DNA of 64,000 nucleotides, from NCBI GenBank assembly GCA_016705575.1, contig JADIXX010000001.1, positions 372,001 through 436,000 on the forward strand, in the 5' to 3' direction. The notes under the pieces are model-generated. The model did not search any database. It saw nothing but the letters and a program-made list of their open reading frames with translations, and was not told the DNA's origin. The stretch is from Candidatus Aalborgicola defluviihabitans (GTDB taxonomy: Bacteria > Pseudomonadota > Gammaproteobacteria > Burkholderiales > Burkholderiaceae_C). A program made the translations under genes and the position numbers. Positions 54,768 to 63,469 of the stretch are shown here, piece by piece. Positions within the stretch are counted from its first letter, which is position 1, and every line of letters begins with the position of its first letter.

Positions 54768-56527
54768 TGAATTGTACCTGCACAGCATCGGTTTCAGAGC
54801 GGTGTGGGATTGGTGGGTGATCCTTTGTGGATGAAAAGCGAAACCATTGCGCCCAGCAGCCTTGGTTTCGTACATGGCATGGTCGGCGCGGGATAGCAAT
54901 TCGGCGGCCGTCGCACCGTCCCCTGGGTATTGACTGATGCCGATGCTAAACCCCACCTGAATCTCCTGCCCTTCGTGCAGGATGGGGGAACGCACGCTGT
55001 CGAGCAGCTTTTCGGCAATGGCCACAATGTCTTCACGGTGTGTGGGGTTGTCCAGCAGCACCACAAATTCATCACCGCCCACGCGGGCAACCACGTCAGC
55101 CTTGCGGGTGGCGGCGCAGAGCCGTAGCGCTACGATTTTGAGGGTGGCATCACCACCCGCGTACCCCAGCGGTCATTAATGCCCTTGAATTGGTCCACGT
55201 CGATGAACAACAGCGCAAAACGCTCGCCACTGCGCTGTGCGCGCACCAGCATGAGTTCCAGCCGCTCTTGGAAAGCGCGCCGGTTAGACAGACCCGTGAG
55301 TACGTCGTGGCGGGCCAAGTGCTCAAGCTCCCGGCGGTTGCTTTGCAGGGCGTCGAGCTGCTGGCGTATTTCGTCCTGCATCTGGCTGACACTGCGCGCC
55401 AGCACGCCGATTTCATCCTGCCGCTCAACGGGGAGCTTTGTCACTTGCGGCCGTTGGCAAATCGTTGTACGGCCTGACTCAGAGAGTTGATGGGGCGCGT
55501 AACGGCGCGTGCCATCACAGCCGCGATCAGAATGCAGACCAGGAAGATGCCAGCCACCATTTGCACGACCACCGTTCCCAGCCGGTCGGCCTGTTGGAGC
55601 ACGATGGACAGGGGCTGTGCCAGTCCCATAATCAAGCGCTCTTCATCCCCGTCGGTCATTACCTTGTGCCCTATGAATGCCGCCACAGCTGGTGCGTTGG
55701 CATAGCGGCCGTCGTGTACTTCGGTCAACAGCTTGGCGGGTTTTCCCTCCACCAGATCGCGTGTATCAGCAAAACTCGTCCTGGATCAAAACCGACGGCC
55801 TTTATCGAAACCAAAGGTCATGGTTGGGTCGGGGTGTATCAGGTAGTCCCCATTGCGGTTGGCCAGAAAGAGCTGGTATTCACGCGGCATGTTGACCATG
55901 AGCGCGGAAAAGACGCTGTTGAGATCCAGGTTGATCACTACGGCTCCGACGGCATGGCCCAGATCATCTACCACCGGAGTGGCCAAGATGACGGAAGGCT
56001 GTTCCAGTCCGGAGTGGGCGCCGTGTTCATGGTTGATGACAATGCGCGAGAGGTAGGTGGCACCAGCCGATAGCTTCAGCGTGCCAGATACGTAAGAGAA
56101 GTGTGCTTTCTCCTGTAAGTCATCACCCTGCACGCGCACCATGTGGTCACCTGCGCGGTCCACCCGTACCCGTTCCAATCCATTGTCACTGGCCGAGATC
56201 AGGCGGATCTGGTAGTAGGACGGGTTGGCATACAGCATGCGCTCGAACAAGGTTGCCAGTTGGTCTTGCTGGGCGCCATTGCCACTTTGCACGGACGCCA
56301 ATGCGGCCGGATGGCTGGCCAGCACTTGCAGGTTGCGTGAAACTTCTTCGCGTTGCTGGGTAATGCGCCCGATGAGCACCTTTGGTGGAGGTCAGCAAAT
56401 CGGCCTTTGCGGAATCCACCAGCAGGCTGCGGCTGGCCTCGTAGCCGTAAAAGCCGGTCAGTCCCGCAGCCAGCATGCCAACCGCCGCCAGTAGCAGGCC
56501 GAGCTTGACAGCAATGCCAAACTTCAT
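54768..56527 (-). pseudogene. Cache-HAMP-GGDEF diguanylate cyclase, frameshifted as assembled
   Basis: One gene cut by about five indels (near 56395, 55790, 55767, 55443 and 55152). Reassembled order: transmembrane helix after MKFGIAVKLG, periplasmic Cache-like sensor (ERVRVDRAGDHMVRVQGDDL), second transmembrane helix, HAMP (VTRPINSLSQAVQRFA), GGDEF domain with HDVLTGLSNRRAFQERL and RVGGDEFVVLLDN. It would make c-di-GMP. Several breaks are in T or A runs, so it may be intact in the organism. Its ATG overlaps the binding-protein stop (ATGA). The assembled last frame runs into ffs to 54702, so the true stop is probably near 54790. Confidence 0.8.
54771..54776 (-). promoter_or_regulatory. -10 element of the SRP RNA promoter
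   Basis: TACAAT on the minus strand, 7 bases upstream of the inferred RNA 5' end. The -35 region is not clear-cut (CTCTGA at 17 bases). It lies inside the 3' end of the cyclase reading frame. Confidence 0.55.
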
Positions 56528-57581
56528 GGCGCCAGTACCTGGCAGCACGATCGCCGGCCAGAATGCGCTCCCCAGAGCCGCGTACGGCGCTCCACGTTTT
56601 CCACAGGCTCCAGCCATTTCAGCCGGTCTTGTGGGCGCACGTAGGGCGACTCGGACGTGGTGTTGGCCAGCCCCTGGCGGGCCAGCAAGGCCGCGCTGGG
56701 TTCAGGCTCCAACATGTAATTGATCCAGGCCTGGGCCAGATCCGGCTTTTGGCACTGCGGTGACGGCCCAGCAGTCGAGCCAAGCCAGTGCGCCTTCCTT
56801 GGCCACCGCATAGCCTACGTCCGCACCCGCTTTTTGAGCATTTGCAGTTGTTGGGAGCCATAGTTGGCAAACATCAGGGCGGCATGCCCGTGGGTGAACA
56901 TATCTACTGATTCCTGCGGTTGCGCGTAGTAGCCCTGTGCATTGCGTCGCAGGGCAATGAGCTGCTCCACAGCGGCTGGCCACTCGCGCTCACCAATTTG
57001 AAACGGCGTTTCGTCACCCAGGACCATGGCAGCCAGCGAAAAATTGTGTGTGCTGCCGTTGTACAGCACAACCTTGCCTTTGTAACGCGGGTCCCACAAG
57101 GACCTCAATGACGTGGGTGGTTCCTTGACCTGTTGACGGTCGTAGATCAGGCCCATTTCAGAGTAGGTGTAGGGTATGGCAAACACCTTATTGCCTTTGA
57201 CCAACCCCGGTATGTTTTGAGGTTGCGAAAGCGCGGCAATTGCTGCGCGGTATTGGGGATTGACTTGACGTCGATGGGAACCACCAGGTCGGCCTGTATG
57301 TAGCGTTGCAGTTCGGCGGTATTCACTGCAAAAACGTCAAAGTCCTCGGCCGGGCCTCTGTTTAGTTTTTGCCACATCACGTCGTCGGTATCGATGATCG
57401 TGACCTCCACCTTGGCACCGGTTCGCTGCTCGAACACTTTGACCAGGTCGGCGTCGGCATAGCCTGGCCAGGCCAGCACCCGCAGCGTATCCTGCGCGCG
57501 AACACCCGCCGTCGCGCATAGCAGGGCCAGTATGGCCAGGCAGCGCAGGCGTTGCAGGGTCAAAAATCCAGGCAAAGCCAT
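56524..57581 (-). pseudogene. PotD/PotF-type polyamine-binding protein, frameshifted as assembled
   Basis: Reassembled from four frames (breaks near 57208, 56822 and 56752). Signal peptide (RCLAILALLCATAGVRAQ), then VLAWPGYADADLVKVFEQRTGAKV, IPYTYSEMGLIYD, LWDPRYKGKVVLYN, AVAKEGALAWLDCWAV and AWINYMLEPEPSAALLARQGLANT: a spermidine/putrescine-binding protein. No transporter genes are nearby. It precedes and overlaps the cyclase gene, like sensor pairs in which a PotD homolog controls a GGDEF protein (NspS-MbaA). A further indel near the C-terminus is possible (RTRLW region). Confidence 0.82.
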
Positions 57582-57693
57582 GGTGGTGATTGGTCAGTGA
57601 CAGCGATTTTTTCAGTCTATCGCAGAACCGATTCGCCGTGTGGACTTATGGGGACGACGCAGCGCGACGCAACCTGCCCTTTAGAATCGATGA

Positions 57694-59588
57694 ATGTCCT
57701 ATCTCGTGCTCGCCCGCAAGTACCGCCCCCGCAATTTCACCGAAATGGTGGGGCAGGACCACGTGGTAAAGGCATTGAGCAATGCACTAACCACCCAACG
57801 CCTGCACCACGCCTACCTCTTCACCGGAACGCGCGGCGTGGGCAAAACCACGGTTTCGCGCATCCTGGCCAAGTCGCTCAACTGCCAGGGCGTCGATGGA
57901 AATGGCGGAATCACGGCTACCCCTGTGGCGTGTGCCAGGCGTGTACCGACATCGATAGCGGGCGCTTTGTGGACTACACCGAGCTGGATGCAGCCTCCAA
58001 CCGGGGCGTGGACGAGGTCCAGGCGCTCTTGGAGCAAGCGGTCTACAAGCCGGTGCAGGGCCGCTTCAAGGTTTTCATGATCGACGAGGTGCACATGCTC
58101 ACCAACACGGCGTTCAACGCCATGTTGAAGACGCTGGAAGAGCCGCCCGAGTATTTGAAATTTGTGCTGGCCACCACCGACCCGCAGAAGGTGCCAGTCA
58201 CCGTGCTGTCGCGCTGCCTGCAGTTCAACCTGCGGCCGATGGCGCCAGAAACCATTCGCGAGCACCTGGCCCGGGTCCTCGAAGTCGAGCAGGTCAGTGC
58301 CGAAGTACAGGCCCTGCGCCTCTTGGCCCGGGCCGCTCGTGGCTCCATGCGCGACGCTTTAAGCCTGACCGACCAAGCCATTTCCTTTGGGTCGGGTCAG
58401 CTGACCGACGCCACGGTGCGACAGATGCTGGGCAGCGTGGACCGCAGCTATGTGTTTCGCTTGATTGAGGCTCTGGCGTCGGGTGATGGCAAGACGGTGG
58501 TCGAAATTTCTGAAACCTTGCGTTTGAATGGTCTGAGTGCCGCCTCCACGTTGGAAGAAATGTCCACCGTGCTGCAGCGCATGGCCGTGTTGCAGGCCAT
58601 GGGTGGCGTGCGTCCGGCTGAGGACGACAGCGACCCTGAGGCACAAGACACGGCACGCCTGGCCGAGCTAATGCCGGTGGATGAAACACAGTTGTTGTAC
58701 AGCATCTGCCTGCACGGTCGTGCCGATTTGGGACTGGCGCCCGACGAATATGCGGCGCTGACCATGGTGTTGCTGCGTCTGCTGGCCTTCAAACCGCAGA
58801 GTGCATCAACCCCGGCTGAAAAAAAAACTCTAAATAGTGCAATACCTGCGGCGCCAGCACTAGCCGCCAAAGTACCAGCGGTCAACCTGTCGATGCCCAT
58901 GGCACCGGCGCTGCAACCACTGGCAGTTCAGCCCTGGGAAGACGAACCCGCCCCGCTATCCCAAAGCCCGGCGCTGCCGCCCGGTCAGTTGTTGTCCGTA
59001 CGGGAGCCTACCCGGCCTGCATCGAATGTGGATACGAACGAGTCCGTTCTTGATGAACCAGATCGGTATATGCGGAATCAGGCCACAGCCCTCGTCAAAT
59101 ATGAGCAAGGCGCTACGAAGTTAGTAGCGGTTCCGGTGCGTCAGCAGTCGGAGTCGCGCGTCGATGCGCCACCCCAACTAGCTACGCCCCTGCTGATTCC
59201 CACCGAAGAGGGAGATTTTTGGCACGCCACCGTGCAGCAACTAATCCAGGCCGAAGCCATCAACGCCATGGTGCGCGAACTGGCGCTGCAGTCGCAACTG
59301 GTGGCGCGCGATACAGACCAATGGCTGCTGCGCGTGGAGCGCGAGTCGCTCAACCAGCTTGGCACCCGGGACCGCCTGACAACAGCCCTGCAACATGCGG
59401 GCTTTGCGGTGAAACTGGTGGTGGAAATTGGCCGGGTGACCGATTGTCCAGCTAGACGAAACATGGCAGCATCGGCCGAAAAGCAGTTGGCAGCCGAAAA
59501 GATTATTTTTGACGACCCGTATGTGCAGGCCATGATGCGCGACTTTGGCGCGAAAATCGTGCCTGGTTCGATTAAACCGATAAGTTAG
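57694..59588 (+). CDS. dnaX: DNA polymerase III subunit tau/gamma (one apparent frameshift)
   Basis: About 631 residues. Starts MSYLVLARKYRPRNFTEMVGQDH; Walker A GTRGVGKTTVSRILA; DEVHMLT; the sensor TTDPQKVPVTVLSRCLQF. The zinc region is broken: after GITATP the reading moves to the frame encoding CGVCQACTDIDSGRFVDYTELDAASNRG. One missing C in a CCCC run (near 57933) explains it; as dnaX is essential this is probably a sequence error. An A9 tract at 58819-58827, with stops in both other frames just behind, suggests a programmed gamma form of about 379 residues. The end holds the tau polymerase-binding region. Confidence 0.93.
58819..58837 (+). promoter_or_regulatory. Probable slippage site for gamma production in dnaX
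   Basis: Nine consecutive A in GCTG-A9-CTCTAAATAG. In the tau frame it reads EKKTLNS. The +1 frame meets TAA at 58831 and the -1 frame meets TAG at 58835. An A9 tract is the known transcriptional slippage signal in Thermus dnaX. Confidence 0.6.
59081..59127 (-). repeat. Short interspersed repeat, copy 5, inside dnaX
   Basis: AGCCCTCGTCA followed by GCTACGAA and TAGTAG, as in copy 4. It is translated TALVKYEQGATKLVA in the variable linker of tau. Confidence 0.65.
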
Positions 59589-59590
59589 TT

Positions 59591-59697
59591 AGTTGGGGGC
59601 AGAGCACATCGCTTCGCGAGTGGTCTGACCCGCAAAGTCAGTTTAGTTAGTTGGGGTCAGAGCACATCGCTTCGCGAGTGGTCTGACCCGCAAAGTT
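59591..59697. repeat. Tandem 58-base hairpin repeat between dnaX and ybaB
   Basis: Two near-identical units start AGTTGGGG and contain AGAGCACATCGCTTCGCGAG; the period is 58 bases. Each folds as a long hairpin: GGGTCAGAGCAC pairs with GTGGTCTGACCC (one mismatch) above a TCGC-TTCG-CGA tip. They resemble REP-type elements or could serve as a terminator for dnaX, though no T run follows. Confidence 0.8.
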
Positions 59698-59715
59698 TCA
59701 ACTTAAAGGAAAACC

Positions 59716-60057
59716 ATGTTCAACAAAGGACAACTCGCCGGCCTGATGAAGCAAGCCCAGGCGATGCAGGACAACATGAAAAAGGCCCAGGACGAACTGG
59801 GCAATATCGAAGTCACCGGTGAATCCGGTGCCGGTCTGGTCAAGGTCACCATGACGTGCAAGCACGACGTCAAGCGCGTCACCATTGACCCCAGCCTGCT
59901 GGCCGAAGACAAGGACATGCTGGAAGACCTGGTGGCCGCTGCCTTCAACGCTGCGGTGCGCAAGGCCGAAGAAACCTCCAACGAAAAATGGGCAAGATCA
60001 CCGCAGGAATGCCAGGTATGCCAGGGCCTGCCCGGGGGCATGAAATTCCCTTTCTGA
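59716..60057 (+). CDS. ybaB: YbaB/EbfC nucleoid-associated protein
   Basis: 113 residues in the assembly. MFNKGQLAGLMKQAQAMQDNMKKAQDEL and VTMTCKHDVKRVTIDPSLL are typical. It binds DNA as a dimer and is usually placed between dnaX and recR, as here. Residues after NEK read WARSPQECQVCQG, whereas the next frame gives MGKITAGMPGMPG, the expected family C-terminus. A missing A at 59984-59988 and an extra C near 60027 would produce this, so the assembled C-terminus is probably wrong. An AAAGGAAA site precedes the ATG. Confidence 0.94.
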   Translation: MFNKGQLAGLMKQAQAMQDNMKKAQDELGNIEVTGESGAGLVKVTMTCKHDVKRVTIDPSLLAEDKDMLEDLVAAAFNAAVRKAEETSNEKWARSPQECQVCQGLPGGMKFPF

Positions 60058-60072
60058 CAGGCAGCAGCAGCC

Positions 60073-60663
60073 GTGGCTGATACCCATTCGCTGGACGCGC
60101 TGATCCAGGCGCTCAAGCGGCTGCCGGGCGTGGGCGTCAAGTCGGCTCAGCGCATGGCGTTCCACCTGCTGCAGCATGACCGCCATGGTGCCGATGCCTT
60201 GGCACGTGCGCTACAGGCGGCGGTGGCGGGGGTGCACCACTGCGAGCGCTGCCACACGTTCACGGAACACGCCGTGTGCGACACCTGCCTGGATACCCGA
60301 CGCGACGCCAGTCAGTTGTGCGTAGTGGAAACACCGGCGGACCAATCGGCGCTGGAACGCACGGGCGCCTACAAGGGCCTTTATTTCGTGCTGATGGGCA
60401 AGCTCAGTCCACTGGACGGAGTGGGCCCGCACGATATTGGCCTGAAGAAGTTATTTGACCGTGCCCTGGACGGAACCGTGCAGGAAGTGATATTGGCCAC
60501 CAACTTCACCGCCGAGGGCGAGGCAACCGCGCATGTTATCGGCGAGGCTCTGAAGGCCCGTGGTCTGACACTCACCCGATTGGCGCGTGGTGTACCCGCA
60601 GGTAGCGAACTGGAGTATGTCGATTTGGGTACCATTGCCCACGCACTGGTGGACCGCCGCTAA
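60073..60663 (+). CDS. recR: Recombination protein RecR
   Basis: 196 residues. N-terminal helix-hairpin-helix (LKRLPGVGVKSAQRMAFHLL), C4 zinc finger (CERCHTFTEHAVCDTC) and a Toprim domain (LCVVETPADQSALERTGAYKGLYFVLMGKLSPLDGVGP) are complete. RecR acts with RecF/RecO to load RecA on gaps. Starts at GTG, 15 bases after ybaB. Confidence 0.96.
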   Translation: MADTHSLDALIQALKRLPGVGVKSAQRMAFHLLQHDRHGADALARALQAAVAGVHHCERCHTFTEHAVCDTCLDTRRDASQLCVVETPADQSALERTGAYKGLYFVLMGKLSPLDGVGPHDIGLKKLFDRALDGTVQEVILATNFTAEGEATAHVIGEALKARGLTLTRLARGVPAGSELEYVDLGTIAHALVDRR

Positions 60664-60717
60664 AGCCAGCTGCCACAGACCAGTTGCCACCGATTTTTCT
60701 CAGAAAACCGTTTTTCT

Positions 60718-61131
60718 ATGCAAACTATCCATTTCACCGTTGCACTGTGGTGCGTGTTTGTAGCAGCGTTGTTACCCATCGGTTGTGCCGGTGTGGCCAA
60801 GGCCGGTATGTTTGGCAAGCCGCGCCGCGAAGGCGGTTACGACAACGAAAACCCGCGTGTCTGGCTGGCGCGCCAAAAAGACTGGCGAGCCCGCGCCAAT
60901 GCTGCTCAGGCCAACAGCTTTGAAGCGTTGCCGTTTTTCATGGCGGCAGTCATCATCGCCCACCAACTGGGTGCACACCAGGGGCGGCTAGATATTTTGG
61001 CCTTTTTGTTTGTGGTTGTGCGCATTCTTTACGTCATGATGTATGTGGCGGGCATGGGGAACCTGCGCAGTGTTGCGTGGGGCACGGGCTTTGCCATCAA
61101 CATTGCTATTCTGTTTATTGGCTACCGCTAG
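60718..61131 (+). CDS. MAPEG-family membrane protein
   Basis: 137 residues with four hydrophobic segments. NPRVWLARQKDWRARANAAQANSFEALPFFMAAV and the RILYVMMYVAG segment match the MAPEG family (microsomal glutathione transferase-like). In bacteria the role is mostly unknown. It follows recR by 54 bases on the same strand. Confidence 0.87.
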   Translation: MQTIHFTVALWCVFVAALLPIGCAGVAKAGMFGKPRREGGYDNENPRVWLARQKDWRARANAAQANSFEALPFFMAAVIIAHQLGAHQGRLDILAFLFVVVRILYVMMYVAGMGNLRSVAWGTGFAINIAILFIGYR

Positions 61132-61167
61132 GTTCGTCGGGACGGCGTCCAATCCCGACGCTGTCGG

Positions 61168-62706
61168 TTAGCGTTTGGCGATTCGCGCACCGCTTGACCG
61201 GGCGGCCACTGCGCGGCGTGCAGGGGCTTTGTGGGCTGCTGTTCGCTGCGTAGTGGCTCTGGTCCTGGCCTTTCGGGCTGGTGAAGCTACTAGAAACACC
61301 ACGACTTGCTGGCCTGGCTTGAAGCTGGCAGACATCCCTACCTTGTTCCACTGTGCTACCTGGTCGGCAGTGACCCGATACTTGCGTGCCATGCTGGCCA
61401 CCGTTTCACCTTTGCTGGCGCGCACCACGGTGCGCTTTTGCACAATCTCGGGTGCCACAGATACTTGGCCGTTGTCGGCAACGTTGGAAGCCACGTCTTG
61501 GCTCACGCTATTGGGCGCGGTATCAGCAGGGAAGACCCAGCTTTGATCATGACCCGTGGTGGAATGGCGTTGACGCTGCGGAACTCTGCCTCGCTCATGC
61601 CCACCCGCTTGGCCGCATCGGCCGTGCGCATAGTGGTTGGCGCCACCCAGACGGTCCAGCTTGCCAGACGGCCGCCACCGTAGGATTCAGGTTGCTTTGA
61701 AAGATTTCTGCGTTGTCCCAGGGCAGCAGCATCTGTGGCGTGCCGGCGGCCATGATGACGGGGCGGTTGATGGATGGGTTTAAAGCTTTGAAGTCATCCA
61801 ACGGTACTTCGGCCAATTTGGCAGCCAGCGCCACGTCGATGTCGCGGCGGATGGTAACGGTCTGGAAGTAGGGGTGGTTTTCAATCAGGGGAAGTTGTGC
61901 ATTGAAAGCACCTGGGCGGGATACGATGTTTTTGACAGCCTGGAGTTTGGGCACATAAAAGCGCGTTTCCATGGGCATGTTCAAGTCGGTGTAGCCCGTG
62001 GCCAAGCCGGCGCGCTGGTTCTTGGCAATGGAGCGGGATACGCTGCCTTCACCCCAGTTGTAGGCGGCCAGTGCGAGGTGCCAGTCACCAAACATGCCAT
62101 ACAGCTTTTGCAGATAGTCCAGCGCGGCACGGGTGGAGGCCAGCACATCACGGCGGTCATCGCGAAAGACGTTTTGTTTTAAGTCGAAGTACTTGCCGGT
62201 GGCGGGCATGAACTGCCACATACCCGCCGCTTTGGCGCCAGAAACTGCTTGGGTTGAACGCACTCTCGATAAAGGGCAGCAGAGCCAGCTCGGTGGGCAT
62301 GTTGCGCAACTCCAGTTCTTCGACGATGTGGAACAGGTATTTCTTGGAGCGCTCAGTCATGCGAAAGATGTAATCCGGACGCGTGGCGTACCATTGCTCC
62401 CGGTCGTGCACCAGTTCGTTGTCCAAGTCGGGCATGGCGTAGCCGCGGCGTATCCGGTCCCACAGGTCTACCGGCGGCGCCAGCGCAATCACTGTACGGG
62501 AGGAGACCATTTGGTTGGCAATAGGCGTCAGCGGTACGCGCACACCGGTTGCGGCGGCGGATTGTTGATTGATTTCGCGGCTGGTTTGCTGTTGCAGGCT
62601 GTCACCGTCCTGGCGTATAGCAGCTGATCGCTTCCGGACGGAGGGTGCTGGCGCAGCCAGTGAGCCAGAGCAGGGCCACCAGGCAGCAAATTTTGAGTCG
62701 ATTCAT
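61168..62706 (-). pseudogene. mltD: MltD-like lytic transglycosylase with LysM, frameshifted as assembled
   Basis: Reassembled from five frames (breaks near 62618, 62250, 61665 and 61518). Lipobox LWLTGCAS, then ELALLPFIESAFNP, the SLT core AAGMWQFMPATGKYFDL and LALAAYNWGEGSVSRSI, and a C-terminal LysM (KRTVVRASKGETVASMARKYRVTADQVAQWN). The enzyme cleaves peptidoglycan glycan strands from the outer membrane. Its ATG lies in an ATGA overlap with the restored end of gloB, a pairing common in proteobacteria. Confidence 0.85.
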
Positions 62707-63469
62707 CGGTATTGGTTTTCCATTGGCGCAGCGTGGCAAATATTCCTTGTTGCTGTGCACCTTGTGCATCGAATCGTCGCACGGACGTTTGAATACTGGG
62801 GTGGTTGCTGCGCAGGAAGGGGTTGATTTGGCGCTCGGTGTCGATGGTTGAGGGTAAAGTTGGCTGGCCTTGTTCCCTACGCGTTCGGCAGGTGGTGGTG
62901 TAAGCCACCAGTTGCGCGTTGTCGGGGTCAACTTCCAGGGCAAATTTCAAGTTACCCAGCGTGTATTCGTGGGCGCAGCATACACGGGTTGCACCGGGAA
63001 GTGCCGCCAGCTGCTCCAGTGAAGCCAGCATTTGTTCCGGTGTTCCTTCAAAAAGGCGCCCGCAGCCGCCACTGAAAAGGGTATCACCACAAAACAGTAG
63101 GGGCTTTCTCCTGCCGGCTGGCAAAATAGGCAATGTGACCGGCTGTGTGGCCGGGTACATCCAGCACCGCAATGTTCAGACCCATCGCCTGCACGTTGTC
63201 GCCACCGCAGAGCCGAGTCAGTGGTTCGGGCATGGTCTCCCGTGCCGGACCAAAAACAACCGCCCCGGTTGCATCGCGCAAGGCCGCCACACCGCCAGTG
63301 TGATCCCCATGGTGGTGCGTGACTAAAATGCTTTGCAATTCCACACCTTCGCGTTGCAGGGCCTGTAAAACAGGTTGTGCGTCGCCAGGGTCCACCACCA
63401 ACGCCCTTGCCCATCGTGGAGCAGCCAGATGTAGTTGTCGTCAAAAGCAGGCAGCGGTATTAACTTCAT
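62703..63469 (-). pseudogene. gloB: Hydroxyacylglutathione hydrolase (glyoxalase II), frameshifted as assembled
   Basis: Starts MKLIPLPAFDDNYIWLLHDG, then VVDPGDAQPVL, the metallo-beta-lactamase metal site THHHGDHTGG, DVPGHTAGHIAYF, FCGDTLFSGGCGRLFEGT and AHEYTLGNLKFA. Breaks occur near 63397, 63105 and 62715. With one more A in the run near 62715 the protein ends KNQYR and its stop overlaps the mltD start. GloB hydrolyses S-lactoylglutathione in methylglyoxal detoxification. It is probably functional in the organism. Confidence 0.88.
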
